Shown here one piece after another: positions 19,088 to 27,315 of a DNA stretch of 64,000 bases. Location of the stretch: assembly GCF_001557875.1 (NCBI RefSeq), contig NZ_LNRF01000006.1, forward strand, positions 62,001-126,000, in the 5' to 3' direction. The notes under the pieces were generated by a model. That model did no database searches. It was not told the origin of the DNA and worked only from the letters and a program-made list of their open reading frames with translations. The first letter of the stretch is position 1. Every line of letters begins with the position of its first letter. Position numbers and translations under genes: made by a program. The DNA is from Vibrio splendidus (GTDB lineage: Bacteria > Pseudomonadota > Gammaproteobacteria > Enterobacterales > Vibrionaceae).

Positions 19088-19573
19088 TTATGATTCAAGC
19101 AATAGCTCAGATGAAATTAACACACCATTCCAATCTGCATAAATGTAATCCCCAGGCTGAATCAGTTGATTGTGTATAGAGAGCGTGACATTCACTTGGC
19201 CTACGCCGCGTTTCTCTGTCTTGAATGGCGATGCACCCAATGCCTGAACACCAAGATCCATTTGCGACATCATGCCAACATCACGCACAGCACCGTTTAC
19301 AATCACGCCTTCCCAGCCATTTTCTATTGCGAGAATCGCGAGTTGATCACCAAGCAGCGCCTTCTGGCATGAACCATTCCCGTCAACAACAAGCACTTTG
19401 CCACAGCCGTCTGTCTCTAAAACCTCGCGAACCTTGGAATTATCGTGATAACAACGAACTGTTACAATTTTTCCAAAGAACGCACCACGTTGACCGAAGT
19501 TCTGCAATGGCATATTCAGTAGGGTGACTTTGCTTTCAAACTCATCACACAAGTCAGGTGTTATATCGTGCAT
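19088..19573 (-). CDS. RraA-family protein (putative 4-hydroxy-4-methyl-2-oxoglutarate aldolase / RNase E regulator-like)
   Basis: 161 aa, the usual length of the family. The start, [10 protein letters not shown], and the segments [32 protein letters not shown] and [20 protein letters not shown] match both RraA, which inhibits RNase E in E. coli, and class II HMG/CHA aldolases. The G-D-x-L-A and R-D residues that form the metal and pyruvate site of the aldolases are present, so an aldolase activity is possible. The [20 protein letters not shown] stretch is closer to aldolase-type members than to E. coli RraA. Which role applies cannot be settled from sequence. It is monocistronic. Confidence 0.85.
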   Translation of the reverse strand: MHDITPDLCDEFESKVTLLNMPLQNFGQRGAFFGKIVTVRCYHDNSKVREVLETDGCGKVLVVDGNGSCQKALLGDQLAILAIENGWEGVIVNGAVRDVGMMSQMDLGVQALGASPFKTEKRGVGQVNVTLSIHNQLIQPGDYIYADWNGVLISSELLLES

Positions 19574-20151
19574 ATATCCTCCGTGAGTAAGGCGCTACCT
19601 GTTAAGTCAGGTGAGCCTCTATGCTTTTATATGTTATTAAAATTAATCCTTTGTTTTCATTATTCTATGCTCAATTTATTACTCAATAAAAGTTGATTGA
19701 GCATATTTATCTACTAGACTCTTAGGAAAGCTTTCAGCTTCCTTGGTTAATAATCCGGTCTTTAGCAACCGAGATGTGCGAAGCATCTCGAATAATCATT
19801 CTTGTTTTGGTACTAAATAGTCACCATAACATTGGTTAAGTTGTAGCCATACTATTAAAGTTTGTTGCGATACGGCAATTGATGTAAATCAACAAACTGA
19901 ATGGAATTAACATTCTCGCGTTGTTAGCATGCTGTTAACATTATAGAATCCTCTGCAATCACTAAAAGAATGATTGAAAGGCGTACTGGATCTACGTTAT
20001 TGGGCAATACTTCAAGGAAGGCAGATAGCTGGAAGTAAGTGTTTTTTTGAAAACTTTAAGTTATCATCAAAAATACATTACCTGTATGTTATGTTTTTGC
20101 CTAGAATTTATTCTATTAGCACAGTTTCGTCACAAATTTAGGTACCGCCAA
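19574..20151. other. Long upstream region of arcA
   Basis: A 578-bp span between the RraA-family gene and arcA. It holds an 8-bp inverted repeat TGCTCAAT/ATTGAGCA (19668-19675, 19696-19703), a hairpin CGAGATG-N7-CATCTCG near 19770-19790, a perfect FNR-type box (19879-19892), and about 260 bp of leader after that box. The reading frame is open from 20047 into arcA but has no ribosome-binding site and no similarity before the arcA start. Confidence 0.5.
19879..19892 (+). promoter_or_regulatory. FNR-type box upstream of arcA
   Basis: TTGATGTAAATCAA is a perfect match to TTGAT-N4-ATCAA. It lies about 260 bp before the arcA ATG. Known FNR activation of E. coli arcA supports the reading; the transcription start here is not visible. 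Confidence 0.75.
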
Positions 20152-20868
20152 ATGCAAACCCCGCAGATTCTTATCGTTGAAGATGAGCAAGTAACTCGTA
20201 ACACTCTAAAGAGTATTTTTGAAGCAGAGGGATATGCTGTTTTTGAGGCTAGCGACGGTGAAGAGATGCACCAAGTGCTATCTGACAACCAAGTTAACCT
20301 TGTAATTATGGACATCAACCTTCCAGGTAAGAATGGTCTACTACTTGCGCGTGAACTACGTGAGCAAGCAAACGTAGCGCTTATGTTCTTAACTGGTCGT
20401 GATAATGAAGTTGATAAGATCCTTGGCCTAGAGATCGGCGCTGATGACTATATCACTAAGCCTTTCAACCCTCGTGAACTGACTATCCGTGCACGCAACC
20501 TTCTGAACCGTTCAATGAGCACAAGCTCTGTTCAAGAAGAAAAGCGCAGCGTTGAGAAGTACGAGTTCAACGGTTGGGTACTAGATATCAACAGTCGTTC
20601 TCTGGTTAGCCCAGATGGCGAAGGCTACAAGCTACCTCGTTCAGAGTTCCGTGCTCTACTTCACTTCTGTGAGAACCCAGGTAAGATCCAAACACGTGCA
20701 GACCTTCTTAAGAAGATGACTGGCCGTGAGCTTAAGCCACACGATCGTACTGTAGACGTAACAATCCGTCGTATTCGTAAGCACTTTGAATCTGTTTCTG
20801 GTACGCCAGAAATCATTGCAACGATTCACGGTGAAGGCTACCGCTTCTGTGGTGACCTAGAAGACTAA
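20152..20868 (+). CDS. arcA: Response regulator ArcA
   Basis: OmpR/PhoB-type transcription factor that represses aerobic respiration genes when phosphorylated by ArcB. The receiver domain (1-120) has the acidic pair EDE at 10-12, phospho-acceptor Asp54 in [10 protein letters not shown], Thr of FLTGRD, and Lys of ITKPF; the winged-helix domain (about 135-235) ends [12 protein letters not shown]. The start is [12 protein letters not shown], 238 aa, same as E. coli; a longer open frame from 20047 has no family similarity. It is convergent with arcB, so the two partners are adjacent here rather than far apart as in E. coli. Confidence 0.97.
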   Translation: MQTPQILIVEDEQVTRNTLKSIFEAEGYAVFEASDGEEMHQVLSDNQVNLVIMDINLPGKNGLLLARELREQANVALMFLTGRDNEVDKILGLEIGADDYITKPFNPRELTIRARNLLNRSMSTSSVQEEKRSVEKYEFNGWVLDINSRSLVSPDGEGYKLPRSEFRALLHFCENPGKIQTRADLLKKMTGRELKPHDRTVDVTIRRIRKHFESVSGTPEIIATIHGEGYRFCGDLED

Positions 20869-20936
20869 TTCGATTGGCGTTTCTGGTCGTTTAACACTCG
20901 GTGTTTTTAACAGTAGAAGCGCAATCAATAGTTACT

Positions 20937-20971
20937 AAAAAGGGAGAATGCCAACGCATTCTCCCTTTTTT
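20937..20971. terminator. Intrinsic terminator between arcA and the arcB unit
   Basis: A 15-bp perfect stem (20937-20951 with 20956-20970), CAAC loop, A-run on one side and T-run on the other. It separates two convergent units and works in both directions. Confidence 0.93.
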
Positions 20972-20993
20972 ATTCTTCTTAATTGATAAGGCT

Positions 20994-21437
20994 TTAGTAA
21001 ACCGTATCAACCTTAACGTCTTTCTCCACCAGCCACTTCACAGTTTCACCGTCTCTCAGCTCAACCGCAACATCAACAGGCTTTTCGCTATCGATCTCTA
21101 ACTGCCATACAAACGCCACTTCCCACTGAGTTTCACTATGTGTTCTTAGGTCAAGGTCATCAGCCGTTACTAGCAAGGTATCTGCACCTTGCTTAACTGT
21201 CACGCTCTCCACTGCAAGTGTTGCTGGTAGCTGTGAGTCTGACTCTAGGTAGATAGAACCGTGTAGTGTCTTATCTTGAGCTTCTCCAATAGTTGGCATC
21301 TTGTTGTGCCAAAGATTACTCTTCATTGTGACTGTAGATGTAGAGACTTCAACTTGGTTATCTTGCTGCCATTCTACTTGTGGTGCAGAGCAGCCGGCTA
21401 ATGCCACAACGCATGCGGCGAATGCTAATTTCTTCAT
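20994..21437 (-). CDS. Lipoprotein of unknown function, downstream of arcB
   Basis: 147 aa with a lipoprotein signal: short basic start, hydrophobic core and the lipobox LAGC at about 13-16, so the mature protein should begin with an acylated Cys. The rest looks like a beta-rich periplasmic domain; I do not recognise a family. Only 7 bp separate its start from the arcB stop, so it is very likely cotranscribed with arcB. Asp at position +2 is absent (Cys-Ser), so outer-membrane sorting by Lol is expected. Confidence 0.75.
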   Translation of the reverse strand: MKKLAFAACVVALAGCSAPQVEWQQDNQVEVSTSTVTMKSNLWHNKMPTIGEAQDKTLHGSIYLESDSQLPATLAVESVTVKQGADTLLVTADDLDLRTHSETQWEVAFVWQLEIDSEKPVDVAVELRDGETVKWLVEKDVKVDTVY

Positions 21438-21444
21438 TATTCTT

Positions 21445-23814
21445 CTACCTTTGATTTAACCAACTTTTTAAAACTTCAATATCGTTTTGGTATTCGTTAT
21501 TTATTTCATCAACCCAATCTGAAATGTTCTCCCACCACGCAGGCATATCTGGAGATTGGGCTTTCTGAGCAACTTGCTGTATGCGCTTTAGGCCAATGGA
21601 GCCTGCTGCACCTTTAATCTTATGCGCCTCAGAAACGATACTGGCTTGATCTTTCGCGACCATGTTGGAGTTCAATATTTCCATATACTCCGGCATCATA
21701 TCTTCAAACATCACGATACTATCCAAAACCGGTTTCGGCCCAACAATATCAACATAAGACTCTAGCATATCAATATCAAGCAAAGTGGTATCAACCGGTG
21801 AAAGAACAGGCTTACTCACGTCGACTTTATCAATGCTCTCAACCTTCTCCGTACCCGCTACTGTCTCAATTACCTCTGGCGTATCTTCGATCAGTTCGCT
21901 GATGACATCTTGGATTGCACGAACCGACAATGGTTTACTGATCGCTTCGTCCATGCCTTTCTGGAAGTACTCTTGCTTGTTATTCAATACGTTCGCCGTT
22001 AATGCAACCAAAGGCGGCAGCTGGCTGTATTTCTCACGGTAGTATTGGGCAATGTCGAAACCTGTCATATCTGGCAGTTGGATGTCCAGTAATACCAAAT
22101 CATAGTCTTCAGGGTTGAAAGCTATTTGCGCCTCTTTACCCGTCATCACTACTGTCACTTCATGGCCTAAGCTTTCAAGTAGAGAACGAGCCACCGTAAT
22201 ATTGAGCTCAATGTCTTCGACCATAAAGATCTTTAGATTTGATTGCTTTCTTGGTGTCTTAATCAATGCTTGAGTATCGTGATTAACAGGCACACGAATC
22301 GAAACTGTAAAGGTACTACCAAAACCCTCTTCACTGGTCACTTCAATGTGGCCATCCATCATATTGATCAGTTGTTGAGATACAGCAAGACCAATACCGG
22401 TACCGACGGCGTGTAGATTGTCCGTTCCCGATTTCACCTGATAGTACATCGCGAAGATCTTCTCGATTTCACTTTCAGGGATACCAATCCCGGTGTCTTC
22501 TACTTCCATCGTGATATTGGCAAAGTCGCCATCAATGTCGGCGCTGACTGTCATCACCACACCACCATCTTTGGTGAACTTCATCGCGTTACTTACAAGG
22601 TTCCACAGTACCTGTCTAAGACGAGTACCATCCACTTCAACAGCAACAGGAAGATCAGACAATCTTTCTAGATCGAACCTCAACCCTTTCTGCTCTGCCA
22701 TTAACGCAGAAATGCTCTCGATCTCAACAACGAAGTCTTCAAAGTTGATAGGGGTTGGGAATAGTTCAAGCTTACGGCGGTCGAATTTGTCCATATCGAT
22801 AATATCGTTAAAAATATTACCCAATGTAACTGCGCTCACCTTGATGGTTTGCATCTGCTTACGCTGTTCGGTCGTCAGTTGACTATCGAGCAACATGCGG
22901 CTCAAGCCAATAATACCGTTAAGTGGTGTTCTTAACTCGTGGCTAATGGTTGAAATAAAGGTTGTCTTATCACGACTGGCTTTCTCAAGCGACTCTTGAT
23001 GTTCTTTGCGTTCAGTAATATCACGGCCAAAACCGACTAAACCCAAGTGACGGCCATCTTTACTGTAGAAAGGAACTTTACGCAGTTCGAAGTAACTCTT
23101 ACGTCCGTCAGGGTATTCAAGCCACTGGTCATAGGTCAGCGCTTGGTTGTCGGCAAATACTCTCTTGTCGGTTTCAACAACTTGCTGGGCAACCTCTTTG
23201 CTGTAGACATCCCAAGGCGTTAAGCCAACCAGTTCTTTTTCTGTTTTTCCGGTGAGCTCTTCCACCGCTCGGTTACAACCAGAAAACACACCATCTTCAT
23301 TACGGTAGTAAATAAGGTCAGGAGAAGCATCGATAAACGAGCGTAATAGTGCCGTTCGCTCTGCAAGTTCAAGCTGAGTTCGCTCACGTTGGAACACCTC
23401 GTTCTCAAGGTCGTGCATCGCTTCTGCACGTGCTTCCTCCGCTTTTTCACGCTCTTCAATTTCTTGATTAAGCTTCTCAATATTGAGCTGCAGTTTATTG
23501 TTGAGTTCTTGGTCTCGCTCTCGCATGTCGCCAAGTTTAGAGACCAGTTTAGCTAGACGCTGACGAGATTCTTCCAACTGGTCAACGACCACCGATAAGA
23601 AATAAACCGCCCAAGGCGTGATCACTAAGCCGAAGAAAACTGAACGGACAATGTCGATATCATCAACATTACCTTTAAGTGCGAGGGTAATGCCAACTTG
23701 CACAACAACAGCGAGGGCAACAAGCGCTAAGGCGAGTAAGATAGAAAAGCGGACAATCCCCAGCTTTACGAGTAGATCCACGTAATACTGGGCAAGATTT
23801 TTCATGGGTTTCAT
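21445..23814 (-). CDS. arcB: Hybrid sensor kinase ArcB
   Basis: Membrane kinase that senses the redox state of the quinone pool and phosphorylates ArcA. In order over 789 aa: two membrane segments (about 22-47, 57-77), coiled coil (80-150), PAS domain (150-270), H-box with His292 in STISHELRTPLNG, N and G boxes (WNLVSNAMKF, VEDTGIGIP, GTGIGLAVS), receiver domain with Asp577, and an HPt domain with His731 in EAHKIKGAAGS. His292 matches the E. coli number. Only one cysteine occurs in the protein, Cys180; the second redox cysteine of E. coli (Cys241) is Tyr here. GGAG lies 7 bases before the ATG. Convergent with arcA. Confidence 0.97.
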   Translation of the reverse strand: MKPMKNLAQYYVDLLVKLGIVRFSILLALALVALAVVVQVGITLALKGNVDDIDIVRSVFFGLVITPWAVYFLSVVVDQLEESRQRLAKLVSKLGDMRERDQELNNKLQLNIEKLNQEIEEREKAEEARAEAMHDLENEVFQRERTQLELAERTALLRSFIDASPDLIYYRNEDGVFSGCNRAVEELTGKTEKELVGLTPWDVYSKEVAQQVVETDKRVFADNQALTYDQWLEYPDGRKSYFELRKVPFYSKDGRHLGLVGFGRDITERKEHQESLEKASRDKTTFISTISHELRTPLNGIIGLSRMLLDSQLTTEQRKQMQTIKVSAVTLGNIFNDIIDMDKFDRRKLELFPTPINFEDFVVEIESISALMAEQKGLRFDLERLSDLPVAVEVDGTRLRQVLWNLVSNAMKFTKDGGVVMTVSADIDGDFANITMEVEDTGIGIPESEIEKIFAMYYQVKSGTDNLHAVGTGIGLAVSQQLINMMDGHIEVTSEEGFGSTFTVSIRVPVNHDTQALIKTPRKQSNLKIFMVEDIELNITVARSLLESLGHEVTVVMTGKEAQIAFNPEDYDLVLLDIQLPDMTGFDIAQYYREKYSQLPPLVALTANVLNNKQEYFQKGMDEAISKPLSVRAIQDVISELIEDTPEVIETVAGTEKVESIDKVDVSKPVLSPVDTTLLDIDMLESYVDIVGPKPVLDSIVMFEDMMPEYMEILNSNMVAKDQASIVSEAHKIKGAAGSIGLKRIQQVAQKAQSPDMPAWWENISDWVDEINNEYQNDIEVLKSWLNQR

Positions 23815-23988
23815 TTAGCGCTCCATGCGATAAGACTAGCAACATTCTACCCTGTTTGAAGATAGGAGGTAAGCTAGCTACATCACACGCAGCAAGAGAT
23901 CAGCGGCAATATCGCAGGTTAATCCAATTAATATAAATACCGAACAACCAAAACAGACAAAGGTGGGCAAATCACCGATTTTATAGAG

Positions 23989-25740
23989 TTAGCGAATTGA
24001 AGATGGATGCACCATAGAACGGTTTCGACCGTCAGATTTTGCTTGATACAGCGCACTGTCAGCCAAAGCAACGGCCGACTCCATCTCGTCATCAGGCTTA
24101 GGAATGTAAGAGACAATACCAATACTCACCGTGATGAATTCAGAGACCGTCGACTTCTCATGCGCAAGTTCCAATTTAAGGACTTCGTCATGAATACGCT
24201 GCGCCACCAGCTGAGCACCTTCGGTCGTTGTATTCGGCAAAATAAAGCCGAATTCTTCACCACCATAACGAGCTACACAGTCCGATGAACGATTCAGCAC
24301 CTGCTTAAATGCCTGAGAAACTTGGACCAGAGCGTCATCACCTTGTTGGTGTCCGTAATAGTCGTTGTAGCCTTTAAAGAAATCGATGTCACACAGCATG
24401 ATGGTCAATGGCAACTTCTCACGCACATGGTAGTGCCACAATGTCGAGAGCTGCTCATCAAAACGACGGCGGTTGGATACTTGAGTCAAGCTGTCCATAA
24501 AACTAAGACGTTCAAGCTCGAGGTTAGCCTCTTCCAACTTCTGCTCAGCAAGGTAACGCTCGGTAATATCACGGGCCATAATCAATACGCCATTGGTGCT
24601 GGATGCCAGATCTCTAAACGGCGATTTTACCACATCATACCAAGTGTATTCGCCATCACTAGAGATGACCTTATCGATATAGCGTAACGACTTACCCTGA
24701 TGAAGCACTTGATGATCGGTGTCTGAAATACGCATGTACATACTATTCGGAACGACATCTTGCAGGCGTTTACCAACAAGGTCACTGACCTCAGAAATAC
24801 CAAGCGCCGCCACAAACGGCTTATTACACGCTTGATAAACCATGTTTTCATTGAAGATGCCAATCGAATCAGGGCTAGCTTCCAAGATATTTTGTAAAAT
24901 TGTGTCTCGCTGTGCAAGTGCCACTTCGGTATCTTTTCGTTTTTCCATTTCACCACGCAGTTTTTGCTGCATGTCGTGCCAATCGGTCACATCGTGGCTG
25001 ATCGAAAGCGTACCGATGGTCTCTCCATCTTGTGAAAGCAGTACACTTTGATAGGTTTCGAGCAAGCAACCTTTACCGTCTTGATCCGTCGTCCACGAAC
25101 GTTCACTGACTCGACCTTTTAATGCTCCACCAGAAACACTTAAAGTGCCTTCTTCAGGTCGACCGTGCCAAAACTTTTTAAACGAACGATTACTAGCAAC
25201 CAACTCTCCTTTCTGATCTTTCACGTAGATCAGCTCAGATAAAGAATCCAAAGCGGTGCGCGCAACATTAAGCTCTCGAACCTCTTGAGACAGTTCTTCG
25301 TTGGTATTTTTATAAGGTGAGGCATGAATCATCCACGCCTTCTTATTTCTAAAAAGGATCTTGCGACCGACTAAATTGATCTTAAAAGACTCAAATTCAG
25401 AAAGTGCCCACAGGGAAACTTGCTCAAAAGATCGAGAACGTATGTGATTGGTTAAGTAGTGACGAAAGCTATTCTCGCTTTCAACGGTAGGGAATCGAAA
25501 GTGAACGCCAATTTGGCGAATACCAAGCAGCTGCATGGCTTGGCGATTGGCATAGAGTATTTCGCCCCTTCGAACATCAACAAAGTAGAGTGGCGAAGGG
25601 GTAGCGAGTAGAAGCGTTTCGATGTGCGACTGATAACGAGAATAGAGATGCCAGCAGATGAGGCCAATCAGCAATATAACAACGATATAAATACCGTAAC
25701 CATACGCCCTGTCCCACAACCAAGTCATTACTAGTTCCAT
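23989..25740 (-). CDS. Membrane-anchored PAS-GGDEF diguanylate cyclase
   Basis: 583 aa. One membrane segment (about 15-32), then three PAS-like regions (about 45-145, 160-255, 280-395; the second and third are PAS/PAC with 'DITER' and 'DVTDW' ends), then a GGDEF domain (about 415-575). The active-site loop reads GGEEF (493-497) and an inhibitory site RSSD (484-487) is placed five residues before it, as in product-inhibited cyclases. So c-di-GMP synthesis from GTP is expected. The signals sensed by the PAS domains are unknown. It lies 174 bp upstream of arcB and in the same direction; promoter sharing is possible but not evident. Confidence 0.9.
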   Translation of the reverse strand: MELVMTWLWDRAYGYGIYIVVILLIGLICWHLYSRYQSHIETLLLATPSPLYFVDVRRGEILYANRQAMQLLGIRQIGVHFRFPTVESENSFRHYLTNHIRSRSFEQVSLWALSEFESFKINLVGRKILFRNKKAWMIHASPYKNTNEELSQEVRELNVARTALDSLSELIYVKDQKGELVASNRSFKKFWHGRPEEGTLSVSGGALKGRVSERSWTTDQDGKGCLLETYQSVLLSQDGETIGTLSISHDVTDWHDMQQKLRGEMEKRKDTEVALAQRDTILQNILEASPDSIGIFNENMVYQACNKPFVAALGISEVSDLVGKRLQDVVPNSMYMRISDTDHQVLHQGKSLRYIDKVISSDGEYTWYDVVKSPFRDLASSTNGVLIMARDITERYLAEQKLEEANLELERLSFMDSLTQVSNRRRFDEQLSTLWHYHVREKLPLTIMLCDIDFFKGYNDYYGHQQGDDALVQVSQAFKQVLNRSSDCVARYGGEEFGFILPNTTTEGAQLVAQRIHDEVLKLELAHEKSTVSEFITVSIGIVSYIPKPDDEMESAVALADSALYQAKSDGRNRSMVHPSSIR

Positions 25741-25831
25741 TTACTCTCAATCTATACCATAAAATCTGTGAGGGAAATGTTACCACTATTTGTTGGTTTT
25801 ATCTGCTGTTACCTACAGTCACCCATTTCTA

Positions 25832-26785
25832 TTAATTGGCAGCGTTTAAAACAGGCAGTGTGTACTCAAATGCAGAGCCAGTTCTGATGCCTTGAGCACC
25901 TGTCTTATCGAGCGAACGACCTATTTCAGTCATCGCTAACCAGCGGTTCTCGCACCACAAAGGAGAGAGTAACGTTGGGCGTCTCGCCGCTGAAGAAACA
26001 CGGTGATAAACCACCTCCGCAGGCGTGCGTTGAATGATCTCACTCGCGATATCAATATACTCTTCAAGGCTTGGGGCTTCTAGCTTTCCTGCCTTCCACG
26101 CCTTAGCCATGGTACTGCCCTCTACTATATGAAGGCCGTGCAGCTTAATACCATCGGTTCCCACCGCTAATACCTTGTCTAAGGTTTCAAGATTATCCGC
26201 TTTGGTCTCTTTGGGCAGGCCGACAATAAGGTGAGTACATACCTTGATGCCTAAAGCTCGTGCGCGCTGGGTGATCGTTTCATACACCGCAAAATCATGT
26301 CCGCGATTAATTCGCTTGAGGGTTTTATCATTGGCCGTTTGTAGGCCGAGCTCGAGCCAAATCTCATAGCCTTGTTTAACGTAGCCCGCTAATAGATCCA
26401 ACACCGCATCAGGCACACAGTCTGGTCGCGTGCCAACACAAAGGCCGACGATCTCTGCACCGGGTGCTTTTAGCGCCTCTTCATACATATTCTTGAGCAC
26501 TTGCACCTCTGCATAAGTGCTGGTGTAAGCCTGAAAGTAAGCCAGATACTTCTTGGCACGAGCAATTTCACCTGCGCGATCCTTTAGCTGGTCAGCAATG
26601 CTTTGAATTTGAGTTTGTTCATCGGCAAAGGAGGCCACGTTGCAAAAAGTGCAGCCCCCGCGACCAATGGTTCCGTCTCGGTTTGGGCAGCTGAAACCAC
26701 CATGAAGCGTCAGCTTGTGAACCTTCTCGCCATAACGGCGTTGAAGATCTTGGCCGATAGTATTAACTAACTCATGTAATTGCAT
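25832..26785 (-). CDS. yhcC: Radical SAM protein YhcC (TIGR01212 family)
   Basis: 317 aa with a radical SAM Cys triad in CPNRDGTIGRGGCTFC, the longer first spacing typical of the YhcC/TIGR01212 group and Elp3-related enzymes. SCPNR, VGTRPDCV, LELGLQTANDKTLKRINRGH and HLIVGLPKET also fit. The reaction is unknown. It stands between arcB-GGDEF and gltB, the same neighbourhood (arcB-yhcC-gltB) as E. coli. It is divergent from gltB1. Confidence 0.92.
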   Translation of the reverse strand: MQLHELVNTIGQDLQRRYGEKVHKLTLHGGFSCPNRDGTIGRGGCTFCNVASFADEQTQIQSIADQLKDRAGEIARAKKYLAYFQAYTSTYAEVQVLKNMYEEALKAPGAEIVGLCVGTRPDCVPDAVLDLLAGYVKQGYEIWLELGLQTANDKTLKRINRGHDFAVYETITQRARALGIKVCTHLIVGLPKETKADNLETLDKVLAVGTDGIKLHGLHIVEGSTMAKAWKAGKLEAPSLEEYIDIASEIIQRTPAEVVYHRVSSAARRPTLLSPLWCENRWLAMTEIGRSLDKTGAQGIRTGSAFEYTLPVLNAAN

Positions 26786-27102
26786 ATTTTCAAAGCACTC
26801 AGTAAATAAGAATGAATATCAGTCTTTTTTTTGAAAAAAAATTACATCCCTGCAAAATTCGACCAATTAGTTTACTCAAGGCTTTTTGCGAGCAACCTAA
26901 CAAATATCAATAAACATGCAAAAAATCGGCTCTATTTGCCTAATGTTGCACATTTGTTAGGCATTAAATTCAAAATAAAACGAAAAAAATGGTCTACATG
27001 GGTCAACTTTCATTGCAATTCGCCTAGACAAAATTGTAGGATACTTACACATATTGGCGGTTTTTGAGTATTTACTTACAACTAAAACTTGCTAATAAGT
27101 CG
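26786..27102. other. AT-rich upstream region of gltB1
   Basis: Divergent spacer between yhcC and gltB1, very AT-rich. An open frame of 78 codons (26831-27067) has no ribosome-binding site and composition like the surrounding AT-rich DNA, so it is not called. No sigma-54 -24/-12 element was seen. Confidence 0.45.
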
Positions 27103-27238
27103 GTGATATCCATATCCCACCTATATAAACCACTAGTTTGTGGTTAAAAATAAACGGATATCACTAAGGATTGTTTTTCTCGCAATACTTTTCCTGCGAG
27201 ATACGGAAAGGATTCAAACCGCCAGCATAGGCAGGTTT
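27103..27238 (+). promoter_or_regulatory. Candidate structured leader of the gltB1 mRNA
   Basis: Three hairpins follow each other ahead of gltB1. First: GTGATATCC (27103-27111) pairs with GGATATCAC (27156-27164), enclosing AACCAC/GTGGTT (27128-27133, 27140-27145). Second: TCTCGCA/TGCGAGA (27178-27184, 27195-27201), loop of ten. Third: AAACCGCC with GGC-GGTTT, one bulged A (27216-27223, 27230-27238). No T-run follows, so it is not a plain terminator. It fits a leader RNA or riboswitch-like element; I recognise no named class. The DNA dyad could also be an operator. Confidence 0.45.
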
Positions 27239-27315
27239 AGACCCATAAATATAAAAGGACAAGGCTGACTTTATACAAAGAAGTTGCGCCTAGATTTAAC
27301 TGGAAGGATGTATCT

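Noticed and set aside
20047..20151. 35-residue N-terminal extension of ArcA
   Set aside because: No ribosome-binding site at 20047; ArcA orthologues begin at [12 protein letters not shown] (20152).
26831..27067. 78-codon plus-strand frame upstream of gltB1
   Set aside because: No ribosome-binding site, AT-rich codons matching the spacer, no recognisable domain.
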